Assembly (NCBI RefSeq): GCF_047229345.1
Contig: NZ_JBFTER010000112.1
Coordinates: forward strand, 1-16,433
Source of the DNA: Cellulomonas_A sp047229345
Lineage (GTDB): Bacteria > Actinomycetota > Actinomycetes > Actinomycetales > Cellulomonadaceae
Direction: 5' to 3'
Length of the DNA stretch: 16,433 nucleotides
Shown: positions 6,301-13,515 of the stretch, piece after piece
How positions within the stretch are numbered: position 1 is the stretch's first letter
How the letters are laid out: each line of letters begins with the position of its first letter
Made by a program: the position numbers and the translations under genes
The notes under the pieces: generated by a model
The model's database searches: none
What the model saw: only the letters and a program-made list of their open reading frames with translations
Told to the model about the DNA's origin: nothing

Positions 6301-7395
6301 GTGCCGGACCCGACCCGCCCGCGCGTGCTCCAGCCCGGCGCCGGCCCGGTGCGCGGCGCCCACCACCTGCCCACCGACGCCGCGACGGCGCTCTGGGGGC
6401 GCCTGCCGTGCGCCGCCGACGAGCCCGTGCTGACGGTCGACCCGGGCACCGAGGTGACGATCGACACGCTGAGCCACGAGGGTCTGCTCGAGGACCAGGG
6501 GCGCGATCCCGTCGCGTTCTTCGCCTCGCACGGCGTGCACCGCGACGACGTGCTGACCGACGCCGTCGCGCTCGCCGCGTCCGCGCACCCGCGCGACCCC
6601 GCGGCCGACGGCCCGCACGTCGTGACCGGGCCGGTGCACGTGCGCGGGGCGGAGCCGGGGGACCTCCTCGCGATGACGCTCGTCGAGGCGCTCCCGCGCG
6701 TGCCGTACGGCGTGATCTCGAACCGGCACGGACGTGGCGCGCTGCCGGGGGAGTACCCGCGCGGGGCGGTGGACGTGAGCGTGTTCGCGGGCGTCGAGAC
6801 CGTCGACGGGACGGACACCGGGGTCATGGCGCGCACCGCGGGCGGTCCGCCCGACGTCCGGTTCCCGCTCGCGCCGTTCCTCGGGATCATGGGCGTCGCG
6901 GTCGCCGGCGACGAGCGCCCGCACTCCGTGCCGCCCGGGGCGCACGGCGGCAACCTCGACATCAACCTGCTCACCGTCGGCAGCACGCTCTACCTCCCCG
7001 TCCAGGTGCCCGGCGCGCTCGCGTACGTCGGCGACCCGCACCTCGCGCAGGGCGACGGCGAGGTCGCGCTCACGGCCCTCGAGGCGTCGCTGCGCGTGAC
7101 CGTCCGGTTCGACGTGGTGCCCGCGGCCGAGGCGCTCGCGCGGTTCGGGCCGCTCGACGGGCCGCTCGGGCAGACCGCCGAGCACCTCGTGCCGACCGGC
7201 CTCGACCCGGACCTCGACGTCGCGGTCGCGCGGTGCGTGCGCGCCGCGATCTCGCTGCTCGTGGCCCGGTTCGGGATGGACCCCGAGCACGCGTACGCGT
7301 ACCTGAGCGCGGCGACGGACTTCGACATCTCGCAGGTCGTGGACCGGGTCAAGGGCGTGCACGCGCGCATCCGCGTCGCGGACCTGGAGGGCTGA
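6301..7395 (+). CDS. Acetamidase/formamidase family protein (FmdA_AmdA)
   Basis: 364 aa. The family hydrolyses small amides (formamide, acetamide) to ammonia and the acid; the substrate here is unknown. Family signatures visible are IDTLSHEG (54-61), GPVHVRGAEPGDLL (110-123), GIMGVA with PHSVPPGAHGGNLDIN (207-222, the conserved GGNxD metal/substrate region), and VGDPHLAQGDGEVALTALE (243-261). The GTG at 6301 is preceded by GGAAGGGG about 5 nt upstream. The next gene starts 1 nt after its stop, so the two are cotranscribed and probably coupled, followed by pucG and allC. This placement suggests a role late in ureide breakdown, for example on oxalurate, oxamate or formamide-like products. That is inference from context. 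Confidence 0.87.
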   Translation: MPDPTRPRVLQPGAGPVRGAHHLPTDAATALWGRLPCAADEPVLTVDPGTEVTIDTLSHEGLLEDQGRDPVAFFASHGVHRDDVLTDAVALAASAHPRDPAADGPHVVTGPVHVRGAEPGDLLAMTLVEALPRVPYGVISNRHGRGALPGEYPRGAVDVSVFAGVETVDGTDTGVMARTAGGPPDVRFPLAPFLGIMGVAVAGDERPHSVPPGAHGGNLDINLLTVGSTLYLPVQVPGALAYVGDPHLAQGDGEVALTALEASLRVTVRFDVVPAAEALARFGPLDGPLGQTAEHLVPTGLDPDLDVAVARCVRAAISLLVARFGMDPEHAYAYLSAATDFDISQVVDRVKGVHARIRVADLEG

Positions 7396-7396
7396 G

Positions 7397-8740
7397 GTGA
7401 GCGGGGTGCGCGCGGACGTGACCGGCGGGCGCGAGCCGGGAGGCGGGCGCGGTGGGGGCGGGCCGGTCGGGCGCGAGCCGGGCGGCACGGGGTCCGTCGA
7501 CCCGAGGGTGTGGCGGGTCGTGGGCGACCCGCTCGTCGCGGGCGCGGCGGACGGGCCGCTGCGCAGCGAGAGCGTCGCGGTCAAGGACCTGTTCGCGGTC
7601 GCCGGTCACCCGGTCGGCGCCGGCGTCCCCGCGTTCCTGGCCCAGCAGCGGCCCGCCGCGCAGCACGCGGACGCGGTGCGGCTCCTGCTCGACGCGGGCG
7701 CGGACGTGCGGGGGATCGCGCGCACCGACGAGCTCGCGTACAGCCTCGCGGGGCGGAACCCGCACCACGGCACACCGCCGAACCCGGCCGTCCCCGACGG
7801 GCTCCCCGGCGGGTCGTCGAGCGGCCCGGCGTCGGCCGTCGCGCTCGGGGAGGCGACGATCGGGCTCGGGACCGACACCGGCGGCTCGGTGCGCGTGCCC
7901 GCGTCCTACCAGGGCCTCTGGGGGCTGCGGACGACGCACGGGAGCGTGCCGACGGGTGGTCTGGTGCCGCTCGCGCCCGCGTTCGACACGGTCGGCTGGC
8001 TCACGCGCGACGCCCGGACGCTGGCGGTCGCCGCGGACGTGAGCCTGCTCCCCGACGGGAGCGACGCGCGCCGGCACGACGACGTCCCGGCGCCGCGCGG
8101 GTTCGCCGTCGACCCCGCCCTGCTCGCCCAGGCCGATCCCGGCGTCCGCGCCGCGTTCGACCACGCGCTGTCCTGCCTCGCCGCAGCCGGGCTGCTCGAG
8201 GACCTCGCCGTGGTCGCCCTCCCCGACGCCGCGGACCTGCTGGCGCTGTTCCGCTCGGTGCAGGCGGTGCAGGCCTGGCGCACGCACGGCGACTGGATCA
8301 CCCGGAACCCCGGGGCGCTCGGCGACGACGTCGCGGCGCGGTTCCGCTGGGCGTCGACCGTCTCGCCGCAGGACGCGCCACCGGCGCTCCCGACGACGCG
8401 AGCGGCGGCCCTGCAGGTCGAGGCCGTGCTCGGTCACCGCGCGCTCCTGCTGCCGTCGGCGTCCTCGGCGGCACCGCCGCGGGCGGGAGCCGGCGCGGGG
8501 ACCGACGGCGAGCGGGTGCGCGCGAGCACGATGCGCCTGACCTGCGTCGCCGGGCTCACCGGCCGCCCGGCCCTGAGCGTGCCCGTCCTCGGCGTCGAGC
8601 GGGCGGGCTCGTGGGCTCCCGCGCCGGTCGGCCTGTGCCTCGTCGGGCCGCGGGGCAGCGACCGGGCTCTCGTCGAGCTCGGCGCGCGGTGGGCCGAGGA
8701 GCTCGGCACCGTCGGGCCGCCCCCGCCGAAACGCTCGTGA
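7397..8740 (+). CDS. Amidase-signature family amidase
   Basis: 447 aa serine amidase of the AS family (AMI1/GatA-like fold). The catalytic triad is visible: Lys63 in VAVKDLFAV, cis-Ser140 in LPGGSSSGPASAVALG, and nucleophile Ser164 in GTDTGGSVRVPAS, with the usual 24-residue spacing between the serines. The GTG at 7397 lies 1 nt after the acetamidase stop, with GGAGG at 7386-7390 inside the end of that gene. The first 33 residues are Gly/Arg-rich and probably disordered, so a later start is possible. It lacks the C-terminal domain of allophanate hydrolase (AtzF/DUR1) and is not in a GatCAB context. Located just before pucG, it may cleave a small ureide or oxamic acid derivative; sequence alone cannot decide the substrate. 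Confidence 0.87.
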   Translation: MSGVRADVTGGREPGGGRGGGGPVGREPGGTGSVDPRVWRVVGDPLVAGAADGPLRSESVAVKDLFAVAGHPVGAGVPAFLAQQRPAAQHADAVRLLLDAGADVRGIARTDELAYSLAGRNPHHGTPPNPAVPDGLPGGSSSGPASAVALGEATIGLGTDTGGSVRVPASYQGLWGLRTTHGSVPTGGLVPLAPAFDTVGWLTRDARTLAVAADVSLLPDGSDARRHDDVPAPRGFAVDPALLAQADPGVRAAFDHALSCLAAAGLLEDLAVVALPDAADLLALFRSVQAVQAWRTHGDWITRNPGALGDDVAARFRWASTVSPQDAPPALPTTRAAALQVEAVLGHRALLLPSASSAAPPRAGAGAGTDGERVRASTMRLTCVAGLTGRPALSVPVLGVERAGSWAPAPVGLCLVGPRGSDRALVELGARWAEELGTVGPPPPKRS

Positions 8741-8745
8741 AACGC
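8728..8745 (+). promoter_or_regulatory. GAAACGC direct repeat upstream of pucG (possible operator)
   Basis: GAAACGC occurs at 8728-8734 and 8739-8745, 11 bp apart, so both copies face the same side of the helix. AT-containing words of this kind are rare in the surrounding sequence. A TANNNT word (TAGCGT, 8754-8759) follows, which would allow an internal promoter for pucG. The first copy overlaps the end of the amidase gene. Operator function is inference. Confidence 0.3.
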
Positions 8746-8797
8746 CGGGTCCGTAGCGTCGGCCACCCGACCTGACCGAGCTGCCGCGGAGGCGCCC

Positions 8798-10030
8798 ATG
8801 ACCGGCCTGCCGATCGACCCGCCGCCGCGCCTGCTCATGGGGCCCGGACCGGTCAACGCCGACCCGCGCGTCCTGCGGGCGATGTCGGCGCAGCTCGTCG
8901 GGCAGTACGACCCCGTGATGACGGCGTACATGATTGAGACGATGGCCCTGTACCGCGACGTCTTCCGCACCACCAACGAGGCGACGCTGCTCGTCGACGG
9001 CACGTCGCGCGCGGGCATCGAGGCGGCGCTCGTGTCGCTGCTCGAGCCGGGCGACCGCGTGCTCGTGCCGGTGTTCGGGCGGTTCGGGCACCTCCTGCGG
9101 GAGATCGCCGAGCGGTGCGGCGCCGAGGTGCACGTGCGCGAGGTGCCCTGGGGCACGGTCTTCACGGCGCGCGAGCTCGAGGAGGCGGTGGCCGCGGTCC
9201 GTCCGAAGCTCGTCGCGATCGTGCACGGCGACACCTCGACGACCCTGGCGCAGCCGCTCGACGAGCTCGGCGCGATCTGCGCCCGGCACGGCGCCCTGCT
9301 CTACGCCGACGTCACGGCCTCGCTCGGCGGGAACCCGGTCGAGGTCGACGCGTGGGGGGTCGACGTCGCGACGGCCGGGCTGCAGAAGTGCCTCGGCGGG
9401 CCGTCGGGCAGCGCGCCCGTCACGCTCTCGCCCGCCGCGGTCGCGGTGCTCGACGCACGCCGCAGCATCGAGGCGGGCCTGCGCGACGACCACGACGACG
9501 ACGTGGTGCCGGCCGCCCGCATCCGGTCCAACTACCTCGACCTGGCGATGATCCTCGACTACTGGGGCGAGCGGCGGCTCAACCACCACACCGAGGCCAC
9601 GACGATGCTCTACGGCGCCCGGGAGTGCGCGCGGATCCTGCTCGAGGAGGGGCTCGACGCGGCGGTGGACCGGCACCGGCGGCACGGCGGCGCGATGGCC
9701 GCGGGGCTGCGCGGCCTCGGGCTCACGCTGTTCGGCGACCAGTCGGTGCGCATGGCGAACGTCGTCGGCGTCGAGATCCCCGAGGGCGTCGACGGCGAGA
9801 GCGTGCGCGCGACGCTCCTGCGCGACTACGGCATCGAGATCGGCACGTCGTTCGGGCCGCTGCACGGGCGGATCTGGCGCGTCGGGACGATGGGCCACAA
9901 CGCGCGGCGCGACGCGGTCCTGACGACGCTCGTCGCGCTCGAGGACGTGCTGCGGCGCGCGGGTGTCGCGGTCCCGCCCGGGGGAGGCGTCGCGGGCGCC
10001 CTCGCGTCGTACGCGCAGGAGGCCGCGTGA
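8798..10030 (+). CDS. pucG: (S)-ureidoglycine-glyoxylate aminotransferase (PLP class V)
   Basis: 410 aa. Transfers the amino group of S-ureidoglycine to glyoxylate, giving oxalurate and glycine. The family opening GPGPVNADPRVLRAMS is present, with GQYDP at 35-39, HGDTSTT at 143-149, the PLP-ring Asp171 in YADVTAS, and Lys197 in TAGLQKCLGGPSG forming the Schiff base. Gln36 and Asn262 (LNHHTEATTM) sit where characterised ureidoglycine aminotransferases keep a Gln and an Asn for ureido recognition. This favours PucG over alanine- or serine-glyoxylate aminotransferase. The ATG at 8798 follows GGAGG by 5 nt. The stop overlaps the allC start (GTGA), linking it to the enzyme that makes its substrate. 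Confidence 0.92.
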   Translation: MTGLPIDPPPRLLMGPGPVNADPRVLRAMSAQLVGQYDPVMTAYMIETMALYRDVFRTTNEATLLVDGTSRAGIEAALVSLLEPGDRVLVPVFGRFGHLLREIAERCGAEVHVREVPWGTVFTARELEEAVAAVRPKLVAIVHGDTSTTLAQPLDELGAICARHGALLYADVTASLGGNPVEVDAWGVDVATAGLQKCLGGPSGSAPVTLSPAAVAVLDARRSIEAGLRDDHDDDVVPAARIRSNYLDLAMILDYWGERRLNHHTEATTMLYGARECARILLEEGLDAAVDRHRRHGGAMAAGLRGLGLTLFGDQSVRMANVVGVEIPEGVDGESVRATLLRDYGIEIGTSFGPLHGRIWRVGTMGHNARRDAVLTTLVALEDVLRRAGVAVPPGGGVAGALASYAQEAA

Positions 10031-11259
10031 GCGCGGCGCTCGCCGAGGCCGACCTGCTGCTGGCGCGCGCCGACGTGCTCGCGGCGCACAGCGCGAGCCC
10101 GACCGGCATCGAACGCGTCTACCTCTCGCCCGAGCACGCGCGCGTCCACGAGGTGGTCGGCGGCTGGGCGCGCGACGCCGGGCTGCGCACGTGGCAGGAC
10201 GCGGCCGGCAACCTGTGCGGCCGGCTCGAGGGCGTGCGCGACGGGCTCCCCGCGCTGCTGCTCGGCTCGCACCTCGACACCGTGCCCGGCGCCGGGCGGT
10301 ACGACGGGATCCTCGGGGTGCTCGCGGCGGTCGCCGTCGCGGCTCGGGTCGGACCCGGGACGCTCCCGTTCGCGCTCGAGGTCGTCGCGTTCGGTGACGA
10401 GGAGGGCACGCGGTTCGGGACCACGCTGCTCGGCTCGCGCGCGCTCGCGGGCACGTGGGACCCGGCGTGGGGAGCGCTGACCGACCGGGACGGGACCACC
10501 CTCGCCGACGCGGCGCGCGCCTTCGGGCTGGACCCGGAGCGCATCCCCGACGCCGCCCGCGCGCCGGGGAGCCTCGTCGGGTACCTCGAGGCGCACATCG
10601 AGCAGGGCCCGCTCCTCGAGGAGGCCGGGCGCGCGCTCGGCCTCGTGACGTCGATCGCGGCGGCACGACGGTTCGAGCTCACGCTCACCGGCGAGGCGCG
10701 GCACTGCGCGACCCCGTGGCACCGCCGGCGGGACGCGCTGACCGGGGCGGCGGAGGCCGTGCTGACGGTCGAGCGGGTCGCGCGCGAGCGCGGCTGCCCC
10801 GCGACCGTCGGCCGGATCGAGGCCCGGCCGGGGGCGGTCAACGTGATCCCGGGCGCCGCGACGTTCAGCCTCGACCTGCGCGCGGCGAGCGACGCCGAGC
10901 GCGACGCGACGTGGGAGGTGCTGCACGGCGAGCTCGAGCGCGTCGCCGCCGAGCGCGGACTGACCCTCGACGTCACGCCGACGCACGAGGCGCCGGCGGT
11001 GCACTGCGCGCCGCACCTGACGGACGCGCTGCGGGCCGGCGTCGCCGCGACCGGTGACCCCGAGGCACCCGAGCTGGTCAGCGTCGCGGGCCACGACGCG
11101 ATGGCCGTCGCCGCCGTCACGGACGTCGCGATGCTGTTCGTGCGGTGCGCCGGGGGGATCAGCCACCACGCCGACGAGTCGGTCACGCGCGAGGACGTCG
11201 CCGCGGCGGTCGACGCGCTGCACGCGGCGGTCCTGGCGCTCGCGGAGCGGCACGCGTGA
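10027..11259 (+). CDS. allC: Allantoate amidohydrolase (M20/amidohydrolase, binuclear metal)
   Basis: 410 aa. Hydrolyses allantoate to S-ureidoglycine, ammonia and CO2 in the cytosol. Metal-ligand motifs of the M20 Zn-dependent ureidohydrolases are present: GSHLDTVPGAGRYDG (His82, Asp93), GDEEGTRF (Glu125/Glu126), EAHIEQGPLLE (His190), and ISHHADESV near the C-terminus. The dimerisation/lid segment reads TGEARHCATPWHRRRDAL, where family members usually have an HAGT-P-M pattern, so the loop differs a little. The GTG at 10027 overlaps the pucG stop by 4 nt. N-carbamoyl-amino-acid hydrolase and beta-ureidopropionase are relatives with the same motifs, but the pucG, allB and uox neighbours make allantoate the likely substrate. 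Confidence 0.9.
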   Translation: MSAALAEADLLLARADVLAAHSASPTGIERVYLSPEHARVHEVVGGWARDAGLRTWQDAAGNLCGRLEGVRDGLPALLLGSHLDTVPGAGRYDGILGVLAAVAVAARVGPGTLPFALEVVAFGDEEGTRFGTTLLGSRALAGTWDPAWGALTDRDGTTLADAARAFGLDPERIPDAARAPGSLVGYLEAHIEQGPLLEEAGRALGLVTSIAAARRFELTLTGEARHCATPWHRRRDALTGAAEAVLTVERVARERGCPATVGRIEARPGAVNVIPGAATFSLDLRAASDAERDATWEVLHGELERVAAERGLTLDVTPTHEAPAVHCAPHLTDALRAGVAATGDPEAPELVSVAGHDAMAVAAVTDVAMLFVRCAGGISHHADESVTREDVAAAVDALHAAVLALAERHA

Positions 11260-11261
11260 GG

Positions 11262-11285
11262 CCGGCCCCGGTCCGGGACCGCCGG
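11262..11285. terminator. Small hairpin between convergent allC and the MocA-like gene
   Basis: The 26-nt gap between the two stop codons can fold as CCGG-ccc-CGGT(ccggg)ACCG-CCGG, an 8-bp stem with a 3-nt bulge. It could act as a shared bidirectional terminator, but it is short and lacks T-runs. Confidence 0.3.
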
Positions 11286-11861
11286 TCAGCCACCCGGCGG
11301 TCGGTCGGCGTCCTCGCCGTCGAACAGGTCGCCGCACTCGACGGCCTCCGCCCCGTGCGCCGCGAGGTAGGCGCGCGCGCCGGTGTCGCCGTCGAGCCGC
11401 GCGAGCAGCGCCGGCCGGTGGGACCGCCCGAGGAGCACCGGGTGGCCGGGCCGCGCGCCGTGCACCGCCTGACGCAGCACGCCGGCGTCGAACGGTCGCC
11501 GGGCGACGCGGCGCACGACCTCGACCGGCAGGCCGGGAAGGTCCACGAGCGTCACGAGCACCGCCTCGGCCTCGTCGCCGCACGCGACGAGCCCCGCCCG
11601 CAGCGACGCCGACACCCCCGACGCCCAGTCGTCCACGACGGCGACCGACACCCGCGCGTCGTCGGGCACGAGCCCGCGGGCGTCGTCCGCACGCGCACCG
11701 AGCGCGACCACGACCCGGTCGCACCCGCCGTCGAGCAGGACCCGCACGGCGCGGGCGACCCACGGCTCGCCGTCGGCCGTGCGCGCGAGGGCCTTCGGGC
11801 CGCCGAAGCGGCTCCCGGCACCGGCCGCGAGCACGAGCCCCGAGAGGATCGGTGAGGTCAT
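11286..11861 (-). CDS. MocA-like molybdenum cofactor nucleotidyltransferase (NTP_transf_3)
   Basis: 191 aa. Rossmann-like nucleotidyltransferase that in characterised members attaches CMP to molybdopterin for xanthine-dehydrogenase-type enzymes. The nucleotide-binding signature LAAGAGSRFGGPKAL is at 10-24, the metal Asp lies in LVDLPGLP (about 107-112), and GARPGHPVLLGRS (135-147) matches the family's substrate loop. The start is ATG 11861 or ATG 11870; neither has a ribosome site. The ATG at 11861 shares the palindrome TCATGA with the uraD start on the other strand, leaving no intergenic DNA. It lies antisense inside the purine run and very probably serves the xanthine dehydrogenase whose XdhC is at the right edge. 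MobA (GMP transfer) is an alternative, less likely from context. Confidence 0.82.
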   Translation of the reverse strand: MTSPILSGLVLAAGAGSRFGGPKALARTADGEPWVARAVRVLLDGGCDRVVVALGARADDARGLVPDDARVSVAVVDDWASGVSASLRAGLVACGDEAEAVLVTLVDLPGLPVEVVRRVARRPFDAGVLRQAVHGARPGHPVLLGRSHRPALLARLDGDTGARAYLAAHGAEAVECGDLFDGEDADRPPGG

Positions 11862-12360
11862 GACGACCATGATCGACGTGCCGGAGGCACGGTTGCGCGA
11901 GGCGCTCACCGCGAGCCTCGCGGTGGAGCGCTGGGTCGACGACGTCGCGGCGCGCGCGCCGTTCGCGTCGCTCGACGCGCTGCTCGACGCCGCACGCGCC
12001 GCCGGTGACCCGCTCAGCGGCGCCGAGGTCGACGAGGCGCTCGCGCACCACCCGCGGATCGGCGAGCGGCCCACCGGCGAGGGCGCGGCGCAGGCGTTCA
12101 GCCGCCGCGAGCAGGCGTCGGCGGACGCGGACGACCCCGCGCTCGCCCGGGCGGTCGCCGAGGGCAACGCGGCGTACGAGGAACGGTTCGGGCGCGTGTT
12201 CCTCATCCGTGCCGCGGGGCGGTCGCGCGCCGAGATCCTCGCCGAGCTGCGGCGACGCCTCACGCTCGACGACGAGACGGAGCGGCAGGTCGCCGGCGAG
12301 CAGCTCGTCGAGATCGCGCTGCTGCGGCTCGCCGCGACGTTCGGGCGGGGTGCCGCGTGA
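11860..12360 (+). CDS. uraD: OHCU decarboxylase (2-oxo-4-hydroxy-4-carboxy-5-ureidoimidazoline decarboxylase)
   Basis: 166 aa, the normal size. Decarboxylates OHCU stereospecifically to S-allantoin. The catalytic His64 lies in LAHHPRIGERP, followed by AFSRREQASA (Glu84) and YEERFGRVFLIRAAGRS, the family's conserved F-x-F-x-x-x-A-x-G-R-S strand. The start is ATG 11860 or ATG 11869; purine-rich GAGAGGA (11842-11848) and GGTGAGG (11851-11857) each lie about 11 nt upstream of one of them, so the choice is open. The stop overlaps uraH by 4 nt. Because its start codon overlaps that of the divergent MocA-like gene, any promoter must lie inside that gene, or transcription must continue from allC. Confidence 0.92.
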   Translation: MTTMIDVPEARLREALTASLAVERWVDDVAARAPFASLDALLDAARAAGDPLSGAEVDEALAHHPRIGERPTGEGAAQAFSRREQASADADDPALARAVAEGNAAYEERFGRVFLIRAAGRSRAEILAELRRRLTLDDETERQVAGEQLVEIALLRLAATFGRGAA

Positions 12361-12710
12361 GCAACAGCAGCGCGGCCGGCCGCCCGAGCCACGTGACGAC
12401 GCACGTGCTCGACACCGCGCGCGGGTGCCCGGCCGAGGGCGTCCCGGTCGAGCTCGCCGGGCCGGACGGGACGGTCCTCGGGCGCGCCGTGACGGACGCC
12501 GACGGGCGGGTCGGGGACCTCGGGCCGCAGGCGCTCCCGCCGGGGACGTACCGGCTGGTCTTCGACGTCGCGGCGTACGCAGCGGCGTCGGGCCCGGACG
12601 TCTTCTTCCCCCGCGTGACGATCGACGTGGCGGTCACGGACGCGTCCGGGCACCTGCACGTCCCGCTGCTGCTCAGCCCGTTCGGCTACACCACGTACCG
12701 GGGGTCGTGA
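12357..12710 (+). CDS. uraH: 5-hydroxyisourate hydrolase (transthyretin-like)
   Basis: 117 aa. Hydrolyses 5-hydroxyisourate from urate oxidase to OHCU, the UraD substrate. Hallmarks of the transthyretin-related family are all present: THVLDTARGCPAEG near the N-terminus (His16), TDADGRV with Arg51, HVPLLLSPFGYTTYRGS at the C-terminus with His101, and the terminal YRGS signature that separates true hydrolases from transthyretin. The first ten residues are a short polar extension; there is no signal peptide. The GTG start is inside the uraD stop (GTGA), so the two consecutive enzymes are translationally coupled. Confidence 0.95.
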   Translation: MSNSSAAGRPSHVTTHVLDTARGCPAEGVPVELAGPDGTVLGRAVTDADGRVGDLGPQALPPGTYRLVFDVAAYAAASGPDVFFPRVTIDVAVTDASGHLHVPLLLSPFGYTTYRGS

Positions 12711-12735
12711 CCCGCGGCCCGGCGGGCCGGGCGGG
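12711..12735 (+). terminator. Hairpin terminator after uraH
   Basis: Directly after the stop codon, CGGCCC-ggc-GGGCCG forms a perfect 6-bp stem. It is extended by CCCGC pairing with GCGGG across a 2-nt bulge, about 11 bp in all. There is no T-run. It ends the plus-strand purine operon. Confidence 0.6.
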
Positions 12736-12980
12736 CTCTCCTGCGCGGGCCCCTCGCGTGTGGGACTGAGCGAGCGTGGTGCGGGTAGGTCGGTGCGCCG
12801 TGTCACGCGCGTGCGCGTAAGCCGGCGCGGCGCGGCGAGCGGACGGGAACGGAAGCCCGCGGGCCCGGCACCGCCCCCGTCGGCTGCGCCCGACCCGCGG
12901 GCGTCGTGCGGCGCCGGCCCCGACGCGGCACCCGGCGTGCTGCGGCCGGGAACCGGTCGGCGGCGACGCCGGGTCTCGCT
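12736..12980. other. Non-coding gap between convergent uraH and guaD
   Basis: About 245 bp between two terminator hairpins at the junction of convergent operons. Long frames cross it only as shadows of neighbouring genes. I found no supported gene, RNA gene or repeat family. Local palindromes such as CCCGCGGGC near 12856 are expected at this GC content. Confidence 0.5.
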
Positions 12981-13011
12981 GGTGCGGGCTCGGCGCGCGC
13001 CGGGCCGCACC
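12981..13011 (-). terminator. Hairpin terminator after guaD
   Basis: GGTGCGG (12981-12987) and CCGCACC (13005-13011) pair perfectly, enclosing a second palindromic GC stem (CGGCG/CGCCG). The structure starts 4 nt past the guaD stop at 13015, and there is no T-run. It would end the allB-uox-guaD transcript. Confidence 0.6.
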
Positions 13012-13014
13012 GGG

Positions 13015-13515
13015 TCAGTAGTCGGTGCGCTGCTCGTTGGCGAGCCACGCGTCGAACGGCGCGGGCGACGCGGCCACGCGCAGGCTCTCGACGGCGACCG
13101 GCCACGTGCGGCGGTCGCGTGCGAACAGGTCGTAGAACTCGCGGTCGTCGAACCCGCCGCGCGCGGCGTCGTGGCGGTCGGCCGCGAACACCACGCGGTC
13201 GACGCGCGCCCACAGCGACGCCGCGAGGCACAGCGGGCACGGCTCGCACGACGTGTAGAGGGTGGCGCCCGCGAGCGAGAAGTCCTGCACCACCTGGCAC
13301 GCGGCCCGGATCGCGACGACCTCCGCGTGGGCCGAGGGGTCGAGCGTCGCCGTCACCCGGTTCTGGCCCTCGGCGAGCAGCATGCCGCCGCGCACGACGA
13401 GGGCGCCGAACGGTCCGCCCCCCGCGGCGACGTTCTCGGTCGCGAGCTCGATCGTGCGGGTGATCCACCGCTCGTCCGCGGGGCCGGCGGGCACGTGCTC
13501 CTCGAGCGCGCTCAT
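13015..13515 (-). CDS. guaD: Guanine deaminase (cytidine-deaminase fold)
   Basis: 166 aa. Deaminates guanine to xanthine, feeding the pathway. Zinc site: His63 and proton-shuttling Glu65 in SAHAEVVAIR, Cys93 and Cys96 in TSCEPCPLC. The C-terminal part (GFDDREFYDLF ... SPAPFDAWLANEQRTDY) follows the Bacillus subtilis GuaD pattern, including the terminal aromatic Tyr that closes the partner active site in that domain-swapped dimer. This separates it from tRNA adenosine deaminase (TadA) and cytosine deaminase. The ATG at 13515 overlaps the urate oxidase stop (ATGA), so it is the last gene of the allB-uox-guaD operon. Confidence 0.9.
   Translation of the reverse strand: MSALEEHVPAGPADERWITRTIELATENVAAGGGPFGALVVRGGMLLAEGQNRVTATLDPSAHAEVVAIRAACQVVQDFSLAGATLYTSCEPCPLCLAASLWARVDRVVFAADRHDAARGGFDDREFYDLFARDRRTWPVAVESLRVAASPAPFDAWLANEQRTDY

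Noticed and set aside
6154..7584. Upstream extension of the Stealth frame (total 1020 codons)
   Set aside because: The extension is antisense to the acetamidase gene and has shadow-like composition; the real protein begins at or after 6153.
9115..10026. N-terminal extension of the allC frame inside pucG
   Set aside because: Composition is Arg/Ala shadow of pucG; the GTG at 10027 with the 4-nt overlap gives the normal AllC length.
7349..10666. 1105-codon open frame on the minus strand opposite the amidase, pucG and allC
   Set aside because: Arg/Pro/Ala-rich composition with no domain signature; a GC-bias shadow of well-supported genes on the other strand.
11779..11859. Longer N-terminus for uraD (extra 27 codons)
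   Set aside because: It would lie inside the MocA-like coding region and lacks homology-like sequence; the family starts near MIDVPEARL.
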